Assembly (NCBI GenBank): GCA_039954875.1
Contig: CP157202.1
Coordinates: 1,531,117 to 1,595,116 of the forward strand
From: G039954875 sp039954875
GTDB taxonomy: Bacteria > Bacteroidota > Bacteroidia > Flavobacteriales > Blattabacteriaceae
DNA length: 64,000 bases
Direction: 5' to 3'
Both the position numbers and the translations under genes were made by a program. Numbering within the stretch: position 1 is the stretch's first letter; the number at the start of each line of letters is the position of its first letter. Below are positions 8,373 through 17,065 of the stretch, piece after piece. Under the pieces are notes generated by a model. The model was not told the origin of the DNA and made no database searches. It worked only from the letters and a program-made list of their open reading frames with translations.

Positions 8373-10544
8373 ATGAAGAATCCTCGATTTAAAGGTATGA
8401 AATATGTACTAATATGTCTTATCTTGTTTCTACTGGTACTCTCGGTGAGTTTTTGTTTTCCCAAAGGTAAAGAGGATCAGAGTATGATTTTGAAGACTAT
8501 TTATCAAACACTTTATTTTTTGCATCCTCAGCCTGTGCAGATCGATGATGCCTTCTCTCAAAAGGTCTACAAGAAATATTTTGAAAATTTAGATCCTCAA
8601 AAAAATTATTTTCTCCAGAGCGATATAGAGGCTTTTTCCTATTATCGAAACCGACTCGATGAAGCTTTTATAAATGGTGATCTAACTTTTTTCAATCAAA
8701 TCATTGAACGTCTTTATGAAAAGACGCTACAGGTAGAAGATTTGTATAAGCAGTTGTTGAGTCGGCCCTTTGATTTTGGTTTAGATGAAGTCATTGACTT
8801 TGATGAAGATAAACGATCCTATGCTAAAGATCTGCAATCGTGGAAAGAACAGTTGAGAAAATATTTCAAATACTTAACTATTATTGAAATGGATACCCCT
8901 GAAGTTGCGAAAAAAAACATTGTTACTTCACAATCAGTACTTAGGGCGAAGCGGTGGGCTGTATCCAAGGAGAGAGAAAAGGAAAAAGAACCTAGTGTAC
9001 TTACAAAGAAAAATTTTGCCCGTTTGGAAAAGGAGGCCAGAAGAAGGGTTGAAGAAAATATGAGCGAATATTTACGGAGGTTTAAAATGAGGGAAAAATT
9101 GGACTGCTTTTCCCTATATGTAAATACTATTACGACGCAATACGATCCGCATACCAATTATTTTTCTCCCAAAGAGAAAGAAAACTTTGATCTGAATATT
9201 TCCGGACAACTTGAGGGTATCGGTGCTCAATTGCAAGATAAAAGAGGCTATGCTACCGTCGTCAAATTGATCGTAGGAGGCCCAGCCTGGAAGAGTAAAA
9301 AGCTCGAAGTGGGCGATAAAATTATTAAAGTAGCACAAAGTAATGCTAAAGAAAGTAAAAACATCATTGGAATGTTACTAGATAATTCTATCCGCCTTAT
9401 ACGGGGTAAGAAAGGTACCAAAGTACGCTTGACTATTCAAAAGAAAGATGGTACCATGCAAAAAATTACCTTGGTGCGCGACTTGATCGAACAGGAAGAG
9501 GTTTTTGCCAAAAGCGTTATCATTTCGGACAAAGGCAAGGGTAAATATGGCCTGATCTATCTGCCTGAGTTTTATTTCAACCCTAACAATAAAGGAGCAA
9601 GAAATGCTGCTACAGACATTAGACAACAACTCGAAATACTAAAGAAAGAAAATATTCAGGGACTTATCTTCGACTTAAGAAATAACGGTGGTGGTTCTTT
9701 AGAAGCTGTGGTAGATATCACAGGATTATTTGTAGGGGAAGGTCCCGTAGTGCAAGTGAAAAGCAGTGATAAAAAGAAAGAAATATTGAAATACAAAGGT
9801 TCTAAAGCTATCTGGGAAGGCCCCTTAATCATCCTGGTCAACGAATTGTCAGCTTCCGCTTCGGAAATTCTTGCTGCAGCCATAGAAGACTACAAAAGAG
9901 GCCTTGTGCTTGGTGCCCGTCATACCTTTGGAAAAGGAACTGTACAGACCTTTTATCCATTGGATAGGTTTGTTTATCCAGGCAAAGAACTGGGGGTATT
10001 GAAGTTTACTACCAGTAAGTTTTATCGCATTAATGGGAGCTCTACCCAATTAAAAGGAGTGAATGCTGACGTGATCATCCCTAGCAGGTATACCTATATT
10101 AAATCTGGAGAAAAAGATCAAGATAACCCGTTACCCTGGGATAGTATATCAGCCGTTCCTTATGAGATTTGGAAAAGTCCAGTTGATATCGAAAAGATCA
10201 AAGCTAAGAGCAATGCCCGGATAAAGGTGGATCGTAATGTACAATTGCTCGATGAAATAGCACAGATATCAGAGCAACGTGAAAAAGAAAAATCTATCTC
10301 TTTGAATTGGGAAAAATTCAAGGCAGAAAAAAAGAGACGAGAAAATCAAAATAAAAAATACAATCATTTCAAAAATTATTCAAACGGTTTATTGATCTCT
10401 TCTCCTTCTGCTGAGATCCATTTGTTGAAGCAAGATAGTCTTTTTCAAGAAAGTAAAAAGGAGTGGTATAAAAGCCTCACAAAGGATCTATACATAGAAG
10501 AGGCTGTCCGTATATTGAGAGACATACGTCAGAATGATGTATGA
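8373..10544 (+). CDS. prc: Tail-specific (C-terminal processing) periplasmic protease, S41 family
   Basis: Prc/Tsp degrades periplasmic proteins from non-polar C-termini. The 723-residue protein has an N-terminal membrane segment or signal (VLICLILFLLVLSVSFCF), a helical N-terminal domain with FENLDPQKNYFLQSD, and a PDZ domain around residues 285-350 (GIGAQLQDKRGYATV, GPAWKSKKLEVGDKI). The S41 catalytic core follows, with FDLRNNGGGSLEAVVDITG, the nucleophile serine in LSASASEILAAA and the general-base lysine in GARHTFGKGTVQ. It ends with the Prc-type C-terminal domain (LPWDSI...). Length and motifs are normal, and the ATG at 8373 is the natural start. Neighbouring genes on both sides are dead, so it has been kept individually. 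Confidence 0.93.
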   Translation: MKNPRFKGMKYVLICLILFLLVLSVSFCFPKGKEDQSMILKTIYQTLYFLHPQPVQIDDAFSQKVYKKYFENLDPQKNYFLQSDIEAFSYYRNRLDEAFINGDLTFFNQIIERLYEKTLQVEDLYKQLLSRPFDFGLDEVIDFDEDKRSYAKDLQSWKEQLRKYFKYLTIIEMDTPEVAKKNIVTSQSVLRAKRWAVSKEREKEKEPSVLTKKNFARLEKEARRRVEENMSEYLRRFKMREKLDCFSLYVNTITTQYDPHTNYFSPKEKENFDLNISGQLEGIGAQLQDKRGYATVVKLIVGGPAWKSKKLEVGDKIIKVAQSNAKESKNIIGMLLDNSIRLIRGKKGTKVRLTIQKKDGTMQKITLVRDLIEQEEVFAKSVIISDKGKGKYGLIYLPEFYFNPNNKGARNAATDIRQQLEILKKENIQGLIFDLRNNGGGSLEAVVDITGLFVGEGPVVQVKSSDKKKEILKYKGSKAIWEGPLIILVNELSASASEILAAAIEDYKRGLVLGARHTFGKGTVQTFYPLDRFVYPGKELGVLKFTTSKFYRINGSSTQLKGVNADVIIPSRYTYIKSGEKDQDNPLPWDSISAVPYEIWKSPVDIEKIKAKSNARIKVDRNVQLLDEIAQISEQREKEKSISLNWEKFKAEKKRRENQNKKYNHFKNYSNGLLISSPSAEIHLLKQDSLFQESKKEWYKSLTKDLYIEEAVRILRDIRQNDV

Positions 10545-10559
10545 ACGTTTGGGCTCGTT

Positions 10560-11645
10560 GACACAGATTGCCCTCCTATGATTTTTAAAAATAGTTTGGC
10601 ATTAATTGTCTCAGTTAGTGTCGCGGTGATGAAGTGTTTGTCCGTATTTGGATATCTTATCGCCCCGGATGCTACCTCACATATATCAATCGTATGAATA
10701 TGAGCTGGCTTATAAATTGATTGGTTTGTCTAGAAAGGTCTCTTATAAATCCCGATAGAAAGTTCTTTAGAAAAGTCCTACTGGCTCTGCAGTTTATTTT
10801 TTGGTTAGTCCTGTGAAAACAGAACACGTCGCTGTAACAAAACTTGGATATCATCTGAAAAGTAATTATATTCTTTATGTCCCTTACCTCTATAGGGGGG
10901 GATATTATAGATTAAACCATATCGGTATTTTTGAAAAAAAATAGCATCGGTTGGGGATCTATAAGCAAGAAGTGTTTTTTTTAAAAAAAAATTCTATACT
11001 AAGACTTACCCTCTAGGTATGGATAAGTATGGCTGGGATTTTCTCAGTCAATTTATCACTGATACAAGGGTCTCCTTTTTCGTTAGATGTATTTTTATAG
11101 TGATATCACTTGTCATAGGTATGGGGGGGGTAGAGCAATAGCGGGTTATTACAAGGGGTACAGTAGATGCGGTTATTATGTGATCGGTCAATCTCTTTTG
11201 GTTTATCCCCTCCGACCCGACCCTCCCGGTCATTGAGATCAATATAGTCATAGGTAAAAGGCTTTGTGTAAATATTCATCGATGTAGGGCTGACGATGTG
11301 GGTGAACGTTGCCTGTATCGTCTAGGTCAGTTCCTTAGTTTTTTCATCAAAAAGGGTTCGTTAAAGCTGCTAAAGTGCTTGGGTATGATGATGTACGGAT
11401 TATCTTTAAGCCAAGTCTTGCCCAATGTTTGAGGGGCTGTGACAGTGGTCTCGGTTGTGAAATTAGCAGCTGCTATTTTGATCGAAAGTGGTTTGAGCTT
11501 TCTAGGCATCGGTGCACAAACCCTCTACACTTTTTTGGGGGAGCATCATCAAGGAGCACATTATCCGTATCTCATCCTAGGTAATTGCTCAGTTTGCTCT
11601 GATCTCTAGGGGGGACGGTCATATTGCTTGTTTTGGTTTTTATAA
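10560..11645 (+). pseudogene. Decayed DppC/OppC-type ABC transporter permease
   Basis: This was an inner-membrane permease subunit for dipeptide/oligopeptide import. The start resembles NSLALIVSVSVAV then FGYLIAPDATSH. Later pieces read GTDKYGWDILSQFITDTRVS, VISLVIGMGG, the coupling-helix region LKCLGMMMYGLSLSQVLPNV and VVVKLAAAILIESGLSFLGIGAQT, which is the typical EAA-loop end and the following membrane helix. Frameshifts, stops and two G runs (10895-10901 and 11123-11130) break it. No partner permease, ATPase or binding protein is next to it. The assignment to the DppC/OppC class is based on the GTDxxGRDxxSR-like and LSFLGxGxxPP-like segments. Confidence 0.82.
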
Positions 11646-11678
11646 TGCTTGGAAATGCTTTGCACGATTCGATGGGTA

Positions 11679-12065
11679 TCAAAAGCGCATTTTAGCAAAT
11701 AGGACAGCCAATAGAGCCCATCCAATGATCATTAATAGTCCTCCAAGAGGAGTCACTAACCCTAAGAATTTCATATTCCATTTCCAATAGCCTTCGAGAG
11801 AAAGTACATAAATACTCCCAGAGAAAAGAAAAATCCCAATCATCATACATCCGAGAGACCATTTTTCTAAGTTGTTTTGAGCTTCCAAAAATAGTCCCAG
11901 GATCAATAGGGCTAAAGCTTGATACATTTGATAACGAACTCCGGTCTCGAAACTGAGTAATTTTTCGTCAGGTAAGATTTTTTTCAAAGTATGTGCACCG
12001 AAGGCCCCTAAGACAATGGATAAGCTGCCCGAGAGGGCAGAAAACATCAAAACAAATGATTTCAT
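11679..12065 (-). CDS. DUF423 family small membrane protein
   Basis: A 128-residue protein with four predicted membrane helices. The start KSFVLMFSALSGSLSIVLGAFGAHTLKK is diagnostic of the DUF423 (YgdD/TMEM256-like) family, and EKLLSFETGVRYQMYQALALL and FLFSGSIYVLSL also match. The function is unknown; it resides in the inner membrane. The frame is intact with an ATG start and normal family length. It stands alone, convergent with the dead permease. Confidence 0.85.
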   Translation of the reverse strand: MKSFVLMFSALSGSLSIVLGAFGAHTLKKILPDEKLLSFETGVRYQMYQALALLILGLFLEAQNNLEKWSLGCMMIGIFLFSGSIYVLSLEGYWKWNMKFLGLVTPLGGLLMIIGWALLAVLFAKMRF

Positions 12066-12177
12066 GACTGATTTTTTATTACGAAGCTAGCGAAAATCTT
12101 TTTGCTTGTTTGAAGTCTATTTAAAGTTTAATAGAGCGAGAAATTTTTTTTAATAAAATTTTGATAACGATTTTTTC

Positions 12178-12211
12178 TTGTATGAGAAAAACTAACAAAA
12201 TGCTACCTTTG
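12178..12211 (+). promoter_or_regulatory. Bacteroidota-type promoter upstream of the tRNA-Asn
   Basis: TACCTTTG at 12204-12211 matches the TAnnTTTG -7 consensus and a TTG at 12178-12180 sits 23 bases upstream as a possible -33 element, at the wide end of the usual spacing. Transcription would start about 20 bases before the tRNA-like sequence. Confidence 0.4.
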
Positions 12212-12237
12212 TAGCCATTAGCACAAGTTTTATACTA

Positions 12238-12314
12238 TTATCAGTAAATTAGTTATTTAGAGTGCTTGATTGTTAATCAGGGGGTCGCTGGTTCAAGCCT
12301 AGCCTGGGGGAGCC
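12238..12314 (+). pseudogene. Degenerate tRNA-Asn (GTT)
   Basis: The 3' part is an excellent tRNA-Asn: anticodon arm CTTGA-TTGTTAA-TCAGG with anticodon GTT, five-base variable loop, T arm GCTGG-TTCAAGC-CTAGC and an encoded CCA. The 5' part is worn. The expected TCCCCAG acceptor strand reads TTATCAG, leaving a mismatch and G-U pairs, the D stem that should be GCTC/GAGT reads ATTA, and the 3' acceptor strand has one extra G (five instead of four). A functional tRNA seems unlikely, though heavily reduced D arms exist. A promoter precedes it and ileS follows. Confidence 0.55.
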
Positions 12315-12440
12315 ATTTAGAGGTTAAGATGTGGTTTTATCACTCTTTATAAGGTTGATTCTTAACACCCTATTCAATCATTTTTATTAAATTAGCTGGG
12401 ATCAAGCTGCTTTTTGTTCAATACTTCTTTTTGGTATATC

Positions 12441-15400
12441 ATGTCGGAATCATTCAGGGAATACAAACAATTGGACTTTAAGGCCCTTGCAAATGAGGTG
12501 AAGGAATGTTGGAGACAAAATGATATATTTAAAAAAAGCATTTATTCGCGTAAAGGAAAGCCCTCTTATATTTTTTATGAAGGTCCGCCTTCTGCTAATG
12601 GTATGCCGGGGATACACCATGTCATGTCCAGGACGATCAAGGACATTTTTTGCCGCTATCATACCCTGAAGGGTAAGCAAGTTAAACGTAGAGCAGGCTG
12701 GGATACACATGGTTTACCCATCGAGATAGGCGTTGAGAAAGAGCTGGGCATTACTAAAGAAGATATCGGACATAAGATCAGCGTAGCGGATTACAACGAG
12801 GCTTGTAGATCTTCAGTCATGCGCTATACCGATGCTTGGAACGAACTGACCGATCGGATTGGTTTTTGGGTAGATCTGGATGATCCTTATACAACCCACG
12901 AAGCTAAGTACATGGAAAGCCTTTGGTGGTTGTTGAAATGCTTGTGTCAAAAAGGATGGCTTTATAAGGGATATATCATACAGCCCTATTCTCCAGCGGC
13001 GGGTACCGGTTTGAGTTCTCATGAGTTGAACTTGCCCGGAGCTTATAAAGACATAACCGATACTACTATCGTAGCCCAATTCAAAGCTAAAAAAAAGACG
13101 CTTCCTCAAACATTTCAAACGATCCCAGGAGATGTCTATTTCCTAGCTTGGACGACTACCCCCTGGACACTGCCTGCAAACACTGCTTTGACTGTAGGGG
13201 CCGATATTGAGTACGTCGTAGTAGCTACATACAATCAATATACTTTCTTACCGGTGTGGGTTATCTTGGCTCGGGAACTCGTCGGTAAAGTGTTTTCGGA
13301 TAAATATTTCCCTGTGGCGGAGGAAATTCAATGGAAAAGCTTTCAGAAGACTAATAAAAAAATCCCTTATTTCGTTATGCAGGTATTCAGAGGGAAGGAG
13401 CTCATCGGGAGTCGTTATGAGCAGTTGTTGCCTTGGGCCTTGCCTTGTCAATCAGCTGAAAAAGCTTTTCAAGTTATCGCGGGTGATTTTGTTACCACAG
13501 CCGAAGGGACTGGGATTGTGCACACAGCTCCTACTTTTGGTGCGGATGATGCTATTGTAGCCAAGCAGTATGATGTGCCGCCCATGTTGGTATTTGATGA
13601 AGGTGGTCGTCCCGTTCCGTTGGTTGATTTGCAAGGGCGATTCCTCAAGATACTGCCCAAAGATTTTGCTGGTCGGTATGTCAGGAACGAATATTATAAA
13701 ACTGGTCAAGCTACCGATCGATCGGTAGATGTGGAGATCGCTATCCTGCTGAAGGGTGAAAACAAAGCTTTCAAGATCGAAAAATATACTCACGCTTACC
13801 CTCATTGCTGGCGAACGGAAAAACCTGTTTTGTACTATCCGTTGGACTCTTGGTTCATCAAGACCACAGCGGTCAAAGAGCGGATGATTGCCTTGAATAA
13901 GACGATCCGTTGGACCCCCAAGGCCACGGGAGAAGGACGTTTTGGTCATTGGTTGGAGAATCTCAATGATTGGAATTTGTCTCGTTCTAGATATTGGGGT
14001 GTGCCTTTACCGATCTGGCGTACCGAAGAAGGTGATGAAGAATGCATCATTGGATCTGTAGAGGAATTGATTGTCGAGATCGAAAAGGCTGTTCAAAAAG
14101 GCTTCATGATCGAAAACCCTTTTAAGGAATTCGTCGTGGGCGATATGAGTCCGGAGAATTATCAACGGATTGATTTGCACAAGTGTGTGATAGACCAGAT
14201 CGTCTTGGTTTCTCCCTCAGGGCGGCCTATGAGACGAGAAGCCGATCTGGTAGATGCCTGGTTCGATTCAGGAGCTATGCCTTATGCTGCTTTACATTAC
14301 CCTTTTGAAAATAAGGAATTGGTAGATCAAAGGCAAACTTTCCCGGCCGATTTTATTGCCGAAGGTGTAGATCAAACCAGGGGATGGTTTTATACGTTGC
14401 ATGCCATTGCTTGTATGTTGTTTGATTCGGTTGCTTTTAGAAATGTGATGTCTAATGGGTTGGTCTTAGATAAGGCCGGACAAAAGATGTCTAAGAGTAA
14501 AGGCAACACGGTGAATCCTTTTGAGGTGTTGGAAACCTATGGTTCTGATGCTACACGTTGGTATATGATAGCCAATGCTCAGTCTTGGGAAAACCTCAGA
14601 TTTGATGTAGAAGGTATTGACGAAGTGAAACGGAAATGCTTCGGTACGTTGTACAACATCTATGCTTTTTTTGCGTTGTATGCCAATGTAGACGGTTTCC
14701 GATACGAGGAAGCAGACATTCCTCTTCAAGACCGTACCGATCTCGATCGTTGGATCCTCTCAGAATTGCATAGCCTGATTAGACAGGTTGATGACTATTA
14801 TGATAATTATGATTCCACTCGGGCCGCACGTGCCATAGCAGATTTTGTCACAGACAACTTGAGCAACTGGTATGTACGTCTTTGCCGGCGTCGCTTTTGG
14901 AAAGGGGACTATACCAAGGATAAGATAGCAGCCTATCAAACCTTGTACACCTGTTTGTTTACCATAGCCAAATTAGCAGCTCCTATTGCACCGTTTTTCA
15001 TGGATCGACTTTATCAAGACTTGAATTGTCCTACGAAAAAGGAAGGTTTTGAAAGTGTTCATTTGACTTACTTCCCCAAGTACGATATTGCTATTATCGA
15101 CCAGGAATTGGGCGAGCGTATGCGTCTGACTCAACAGATTACTTCTATGGTGTTTTCCCTAAGGAAAAAGGAGAACATAATGGTGCGGCAGCCCTTACAA
15201 AAGCTTATGATTTTGGCTGCAAATTATGCTGTACGTGCCCGTCTGCAAACTGTATTCCCGTGGATTGCTCAAGAAGTCAATGTCAAGCAGATCGAGCTTT
15301 TGAGTCCTGATCAAGCTTCGGCCATCTTGGTTAAGCACATTAAACCTGGTTATAAAGTTTTGGGCCCCAAACTAGGGAAGGAGATCAAAAAAGTAGCTCA

Positions 15401-15860
15401 GGCTATGGAACGTTTTACACAGGAAGACATCTATAGAATCGAGCAGGAGGGGGGATACACATTTTCTATAGGGGATGAGAGGGTGTACGTTGCTTTGGAA
15501 GAAGTCGAGATAACTACCGAAGACATCAAAGGTTGGTCAGTAGCCTCTGCCAAGGGTTTGACTGTAGCTTTGGACATATATTTGACAGAAACCCTCCAAC
15601 AAGAAGGTTTAGCTAGAAGTCTGGTCAATAGGATACAACATTTGAGAAAACAGCAAGGTTTTGAACTCACGGACAAGATTGTTGTATGTGTCGATGGTCC
15701 TTTGGAGCTGCAGCGGGCTGTAGAAAATAATAAAAACTATATTTGTGAAGAAACTCTTGCTTTGGACTTGTTTATAGGAAAAAATATGGAAAATGGAGCG
15801 GTCTTGGATCTCGAAGGTCATCAAGTGGAGGTGTTCATCCAAAAAAAGGAATGCTTATGA
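12441..15860 (+). CDS. ileS: Isoleucyl-tRNA synthetase
   Basis: Class I aminoacyl-tRNA synthetase charging tRNA-Ile. The chosen ATG at 12441 gives MSESFREYKQLDF, the usual Bacteroidota beginning; the frame is open upstream to a TTG at 12414, which I consider spurious. The HIGH-type motif is in PSANGMPGIHH (about residues 52-62), followed by KRRAGWDTHGLPIE. The connective editing domain contains AWTTTPWTLPANTAL, the RSRYWGVPLPIW segment is present, and KMSKSKGN lies near residue 685. An anticodon-binding domain follows to about residue 1139. The length fits the long (about 1130 residue) bacterial/eukaryotic-like form. It overlaps the next gene by four bases (ATGA), so the ileS, DksA-like and lspA genes form an operon. 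Confidence 0.95.
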   Translation: MSESFREYKQLDFKALANEVKECWRQNDIFKKSIYSRKGKPSYIFYEGPPSANGMPGIHHVMSRTIKDIFCRYHTLKGKQVKRRAGWDTHGLPIEIGVEKELGITKEDIGHKISVADYNEACRSSVMRYTDAWNELTDRIGFWVDLDDPYTTHEAKYMESLWWLLKCLCQKGWLYKGYIIQPYSPAAGTGLSSHELNLPGAYKDITDTTIVAQFKAKKKTLPQTFQTIPGDVYFLAWTTTPWTLPANTALTVGADIEYVVVATYNQYTFLPVWVILARELVGKVFSDKYFPVAEEIQWKSFQKTNKKIPYFVMQVFRGKELIGSRYEQLLPWALPCQSAEKAFQVIAGDFVTTAEGTGIVHTAPTFGADDAIVAKQYDVPPMLVFDEGGRPVPLVDLQGRFLKILPKDFAGRYVRNEYYKTGQATDRSVDVEIAILLKGENKAFKIEKYTHAYPHCWRTEKPVLYYPLDSWFIKTTAVKERMIALNKTIRWTPKATGEGRFGHWLENLNDWNLSRSRYWGVPLPIWRTEEGDEECIIGSVEELIVEIEKAVQKGFMIENPFKEFVVGDMSPENYQRIDLHKCVIDQIVLVSPSGRPMRREADLVDAWFDSGAMPYAALHYPFENKELVDQRQTFPADFIAEGVDQTRGWFYTLHAIACMLFDSVAFRNVMSNGLVLDKAGQKMSKSKGNTVNPFEVLETYGSDATRWYMIANAQSWENLRFDVEGIDEVKRKCFGTLYNIYAFFALYANVDGFRYEEADIPLQDRTDLDRWILSELHSLIRQVDDYYDNYDSTRAARAIADFVTDNLSNWYVRLCRRRFWKGDYTKDKIAAYQTLYTCLFTIAKLAAPIAPFFMDRLYQDLNCPTKKEGFESVHLTYFPKYDIAIIDQELGERMRLTQQITSMVFSLRKKENIMVRQPLQKLMILAANYAVRARLQTVFPWIAQEVNVKQIELLSPDQASAILVKHIKPGYKVLGPKLGKEIKKVAQAMERFTQEDIYRIEQEGGYTFSIGDERVYVALEEVEITTEDIKGWSVASAKGLTVALDIYLTETLQQEGLARSLVNRIQHLRKQQGFELTDKIVVCVDGPLELQRAVENNKNYICEETLALDLFIGKNMENGAVLDLEGHQVEVFIQKKECL

Positions 15861-16255
15861 AAATAAAAGAAAGAGATAAAATAAGATATTCGAAGAAAGA
15901 AAGAGAAGAATTTCGTCGGATCATTCTAGAGAAGTTGGACAAAGCTAGGAGAGATTTGTCCATTCTCAAAGAGTCCTTTGTCAATGATAAAAATAATGGT
16001 ACGGATGATACTTCGCCTACATTTAAAGCTTTCGAAGAGGGCTCTGAGACCTTGAGTAAGGAGCAAAATGCACAATTGATGGCACATGTGCAAAAATTTA
16101 TTCGTGGCTTGGAGATGGCTTTGGTCCGGGTAGAAATCCAAAATTATGGTGTTTGCCGTGTTACAGGGAATTTGATCCCTAAAGAGCGTCTTATGGTCGT
16201 ACCTCATACCACATTGAGCATCGAAGGTAAGCAGATTATTGAAGGGAAAAGATAA
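15857..16255 (+). CDS. DksA/TraR-like zinc-finger-family protein
   Basis: A 132-residue coiled-coil protein of the DksA/TraR family as found between ileS and lspA in many Bacteroidota. The N-terminal two thirds are highly charged helices (EREEFRRIILEKLDKARRD), followed by GTDDTSPTFKAFEEGSETLS and a C-terminal NYGVCRVTGNLIPKERLMVVPH segment. Only one cysteine of the classical C4 finger is present, which is my recollection of the lineage norm rather than damage. DksA-type proteins bind the secondary channel of RNA polymerase and tune rRNA transcription; that role here is inferred. ATG at 15857 overlaps the ileS stop; an in-frame ATG two codons earlier is an alternative. Confidence 0.82.
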   Translation: MKIKERDKIRYSKKEREEFRRIILEKLDKARRDLSILKESFVNDKNNGTDDTSPTFKAFEEGSETLSKEQNAQLMAHVQKFIRGLEMALVRVEIQNYGVCRVTGNLIPKERLMVVPHTTLSIEGKQIIEGKR

Positions 16256-16280
16256 AATAGTATAATTATTTTTTTGTTGA

Positions 16281-16912
16281 TTGAAAAAGGTTAGTCTAAT
16301 CACATTATTAGTCTTATTGGTAGACCAAAGTCTAAAGATCTATATCAAAACCCATTTTGAAATAGGTGAGAGCGTGAAGATTTTTCCAGGGTTTGAGATA
16401 TCTTTTGTGGAAAATCCTGGGATGGCTTATGGTCTTCATCTCGGGGCAGGCTATGGGGGAAAGATATTATTGAGCATCCTTCGTTTTATTCTTAGTGCTG
16501 GTATACTTTGGTGGATTGGCCATTATATCAAAAAAGGTGCATCGAATTATTTTATAATCCCTATGAGTTTGATTTTTGCCGGAGCTATTGGTAATCTCGT
16601 AGACAGTGCTTTTTACGGTTTGATATTCGATACGGGTATGGTATTCGATGAATTATTAGATAAATGGATAAGTTATCCAGGTATTTCCGAATTTCGTATA
16701 CCAGGCTATTCTTTTTTCACGGGGGGGGGGTGGTTGATATGCTCTGTTTCCCGATGATAGATGCCCATGTACCTGAGTGGATTCCTTATATTGGTGGGCA
16801 ACGTTTTGAGTTTTTTAAGCCTATTTTTAATGTCGCTGATACTGCAATATCGATAGGTGTAGTGCTATTGCTTTTGTTTACTAAGAGGGCATTTGCACAC
16901 GAACACCGCTAA
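16281..16912 (+). pseudogene. lspA: Lipoprotein signal peptidase II, frameshifted at a ten-G run
   Basis: LspA cleaves signal peptides of diacylglyceryl-prolipoproteins in the inner membrane. The first frame (16281-16757, TTG start) carries KKVSLITLLVLLVDQSLK, ENPGMAYGLHLG and the first catalytic aspartate in GAIGNLVDSAFYG. The second frame (to 16912) carries VVDMLCFPMIDAHVPEW and the second catalytic aspartate in FNVADTAISIG. The switch occurs in ten G residues at 16721-16730; eight or eleven G would restore one continuous protein of about 210 residues. All else is intact, so this may be a recent mutation, slippage-tolerant expression, or a sequencing error in the homopolymer. Lipoproteins remain encoded in the window (ActE, ActB leader), so loss would be costly. 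Confidence 0.85.
16721..16730 (+). repeat. G10 homopolymer inside lspA
   Basis: Ten consecutive G residues mark the exact place where the lspA frame breaks. Homopolymers this long in coding DNA are prone to polymerase slippage and to sequencing miscounts. Confidence 0.9.
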
Positions 16913-17065
16913 GGTAAATGTTTTTTTAATCCATGCACAAAAGCTTTTACATCTAATATCCCCCTCCCCCTTTCCCATCTGTGTTAGGATGAATATCATG
17001 ATGAAAAAAGGGGAACGTTAAGGAGATTTGAAAAAGCGGGTCCGTTTGGAAGGATCAAATGGATC

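Noticed and set aside
13452..13949. 165-codon minus-strand frame inside ileS
   Set aside because: Antisense to the conserved editing-domain region of IleS; no homology.
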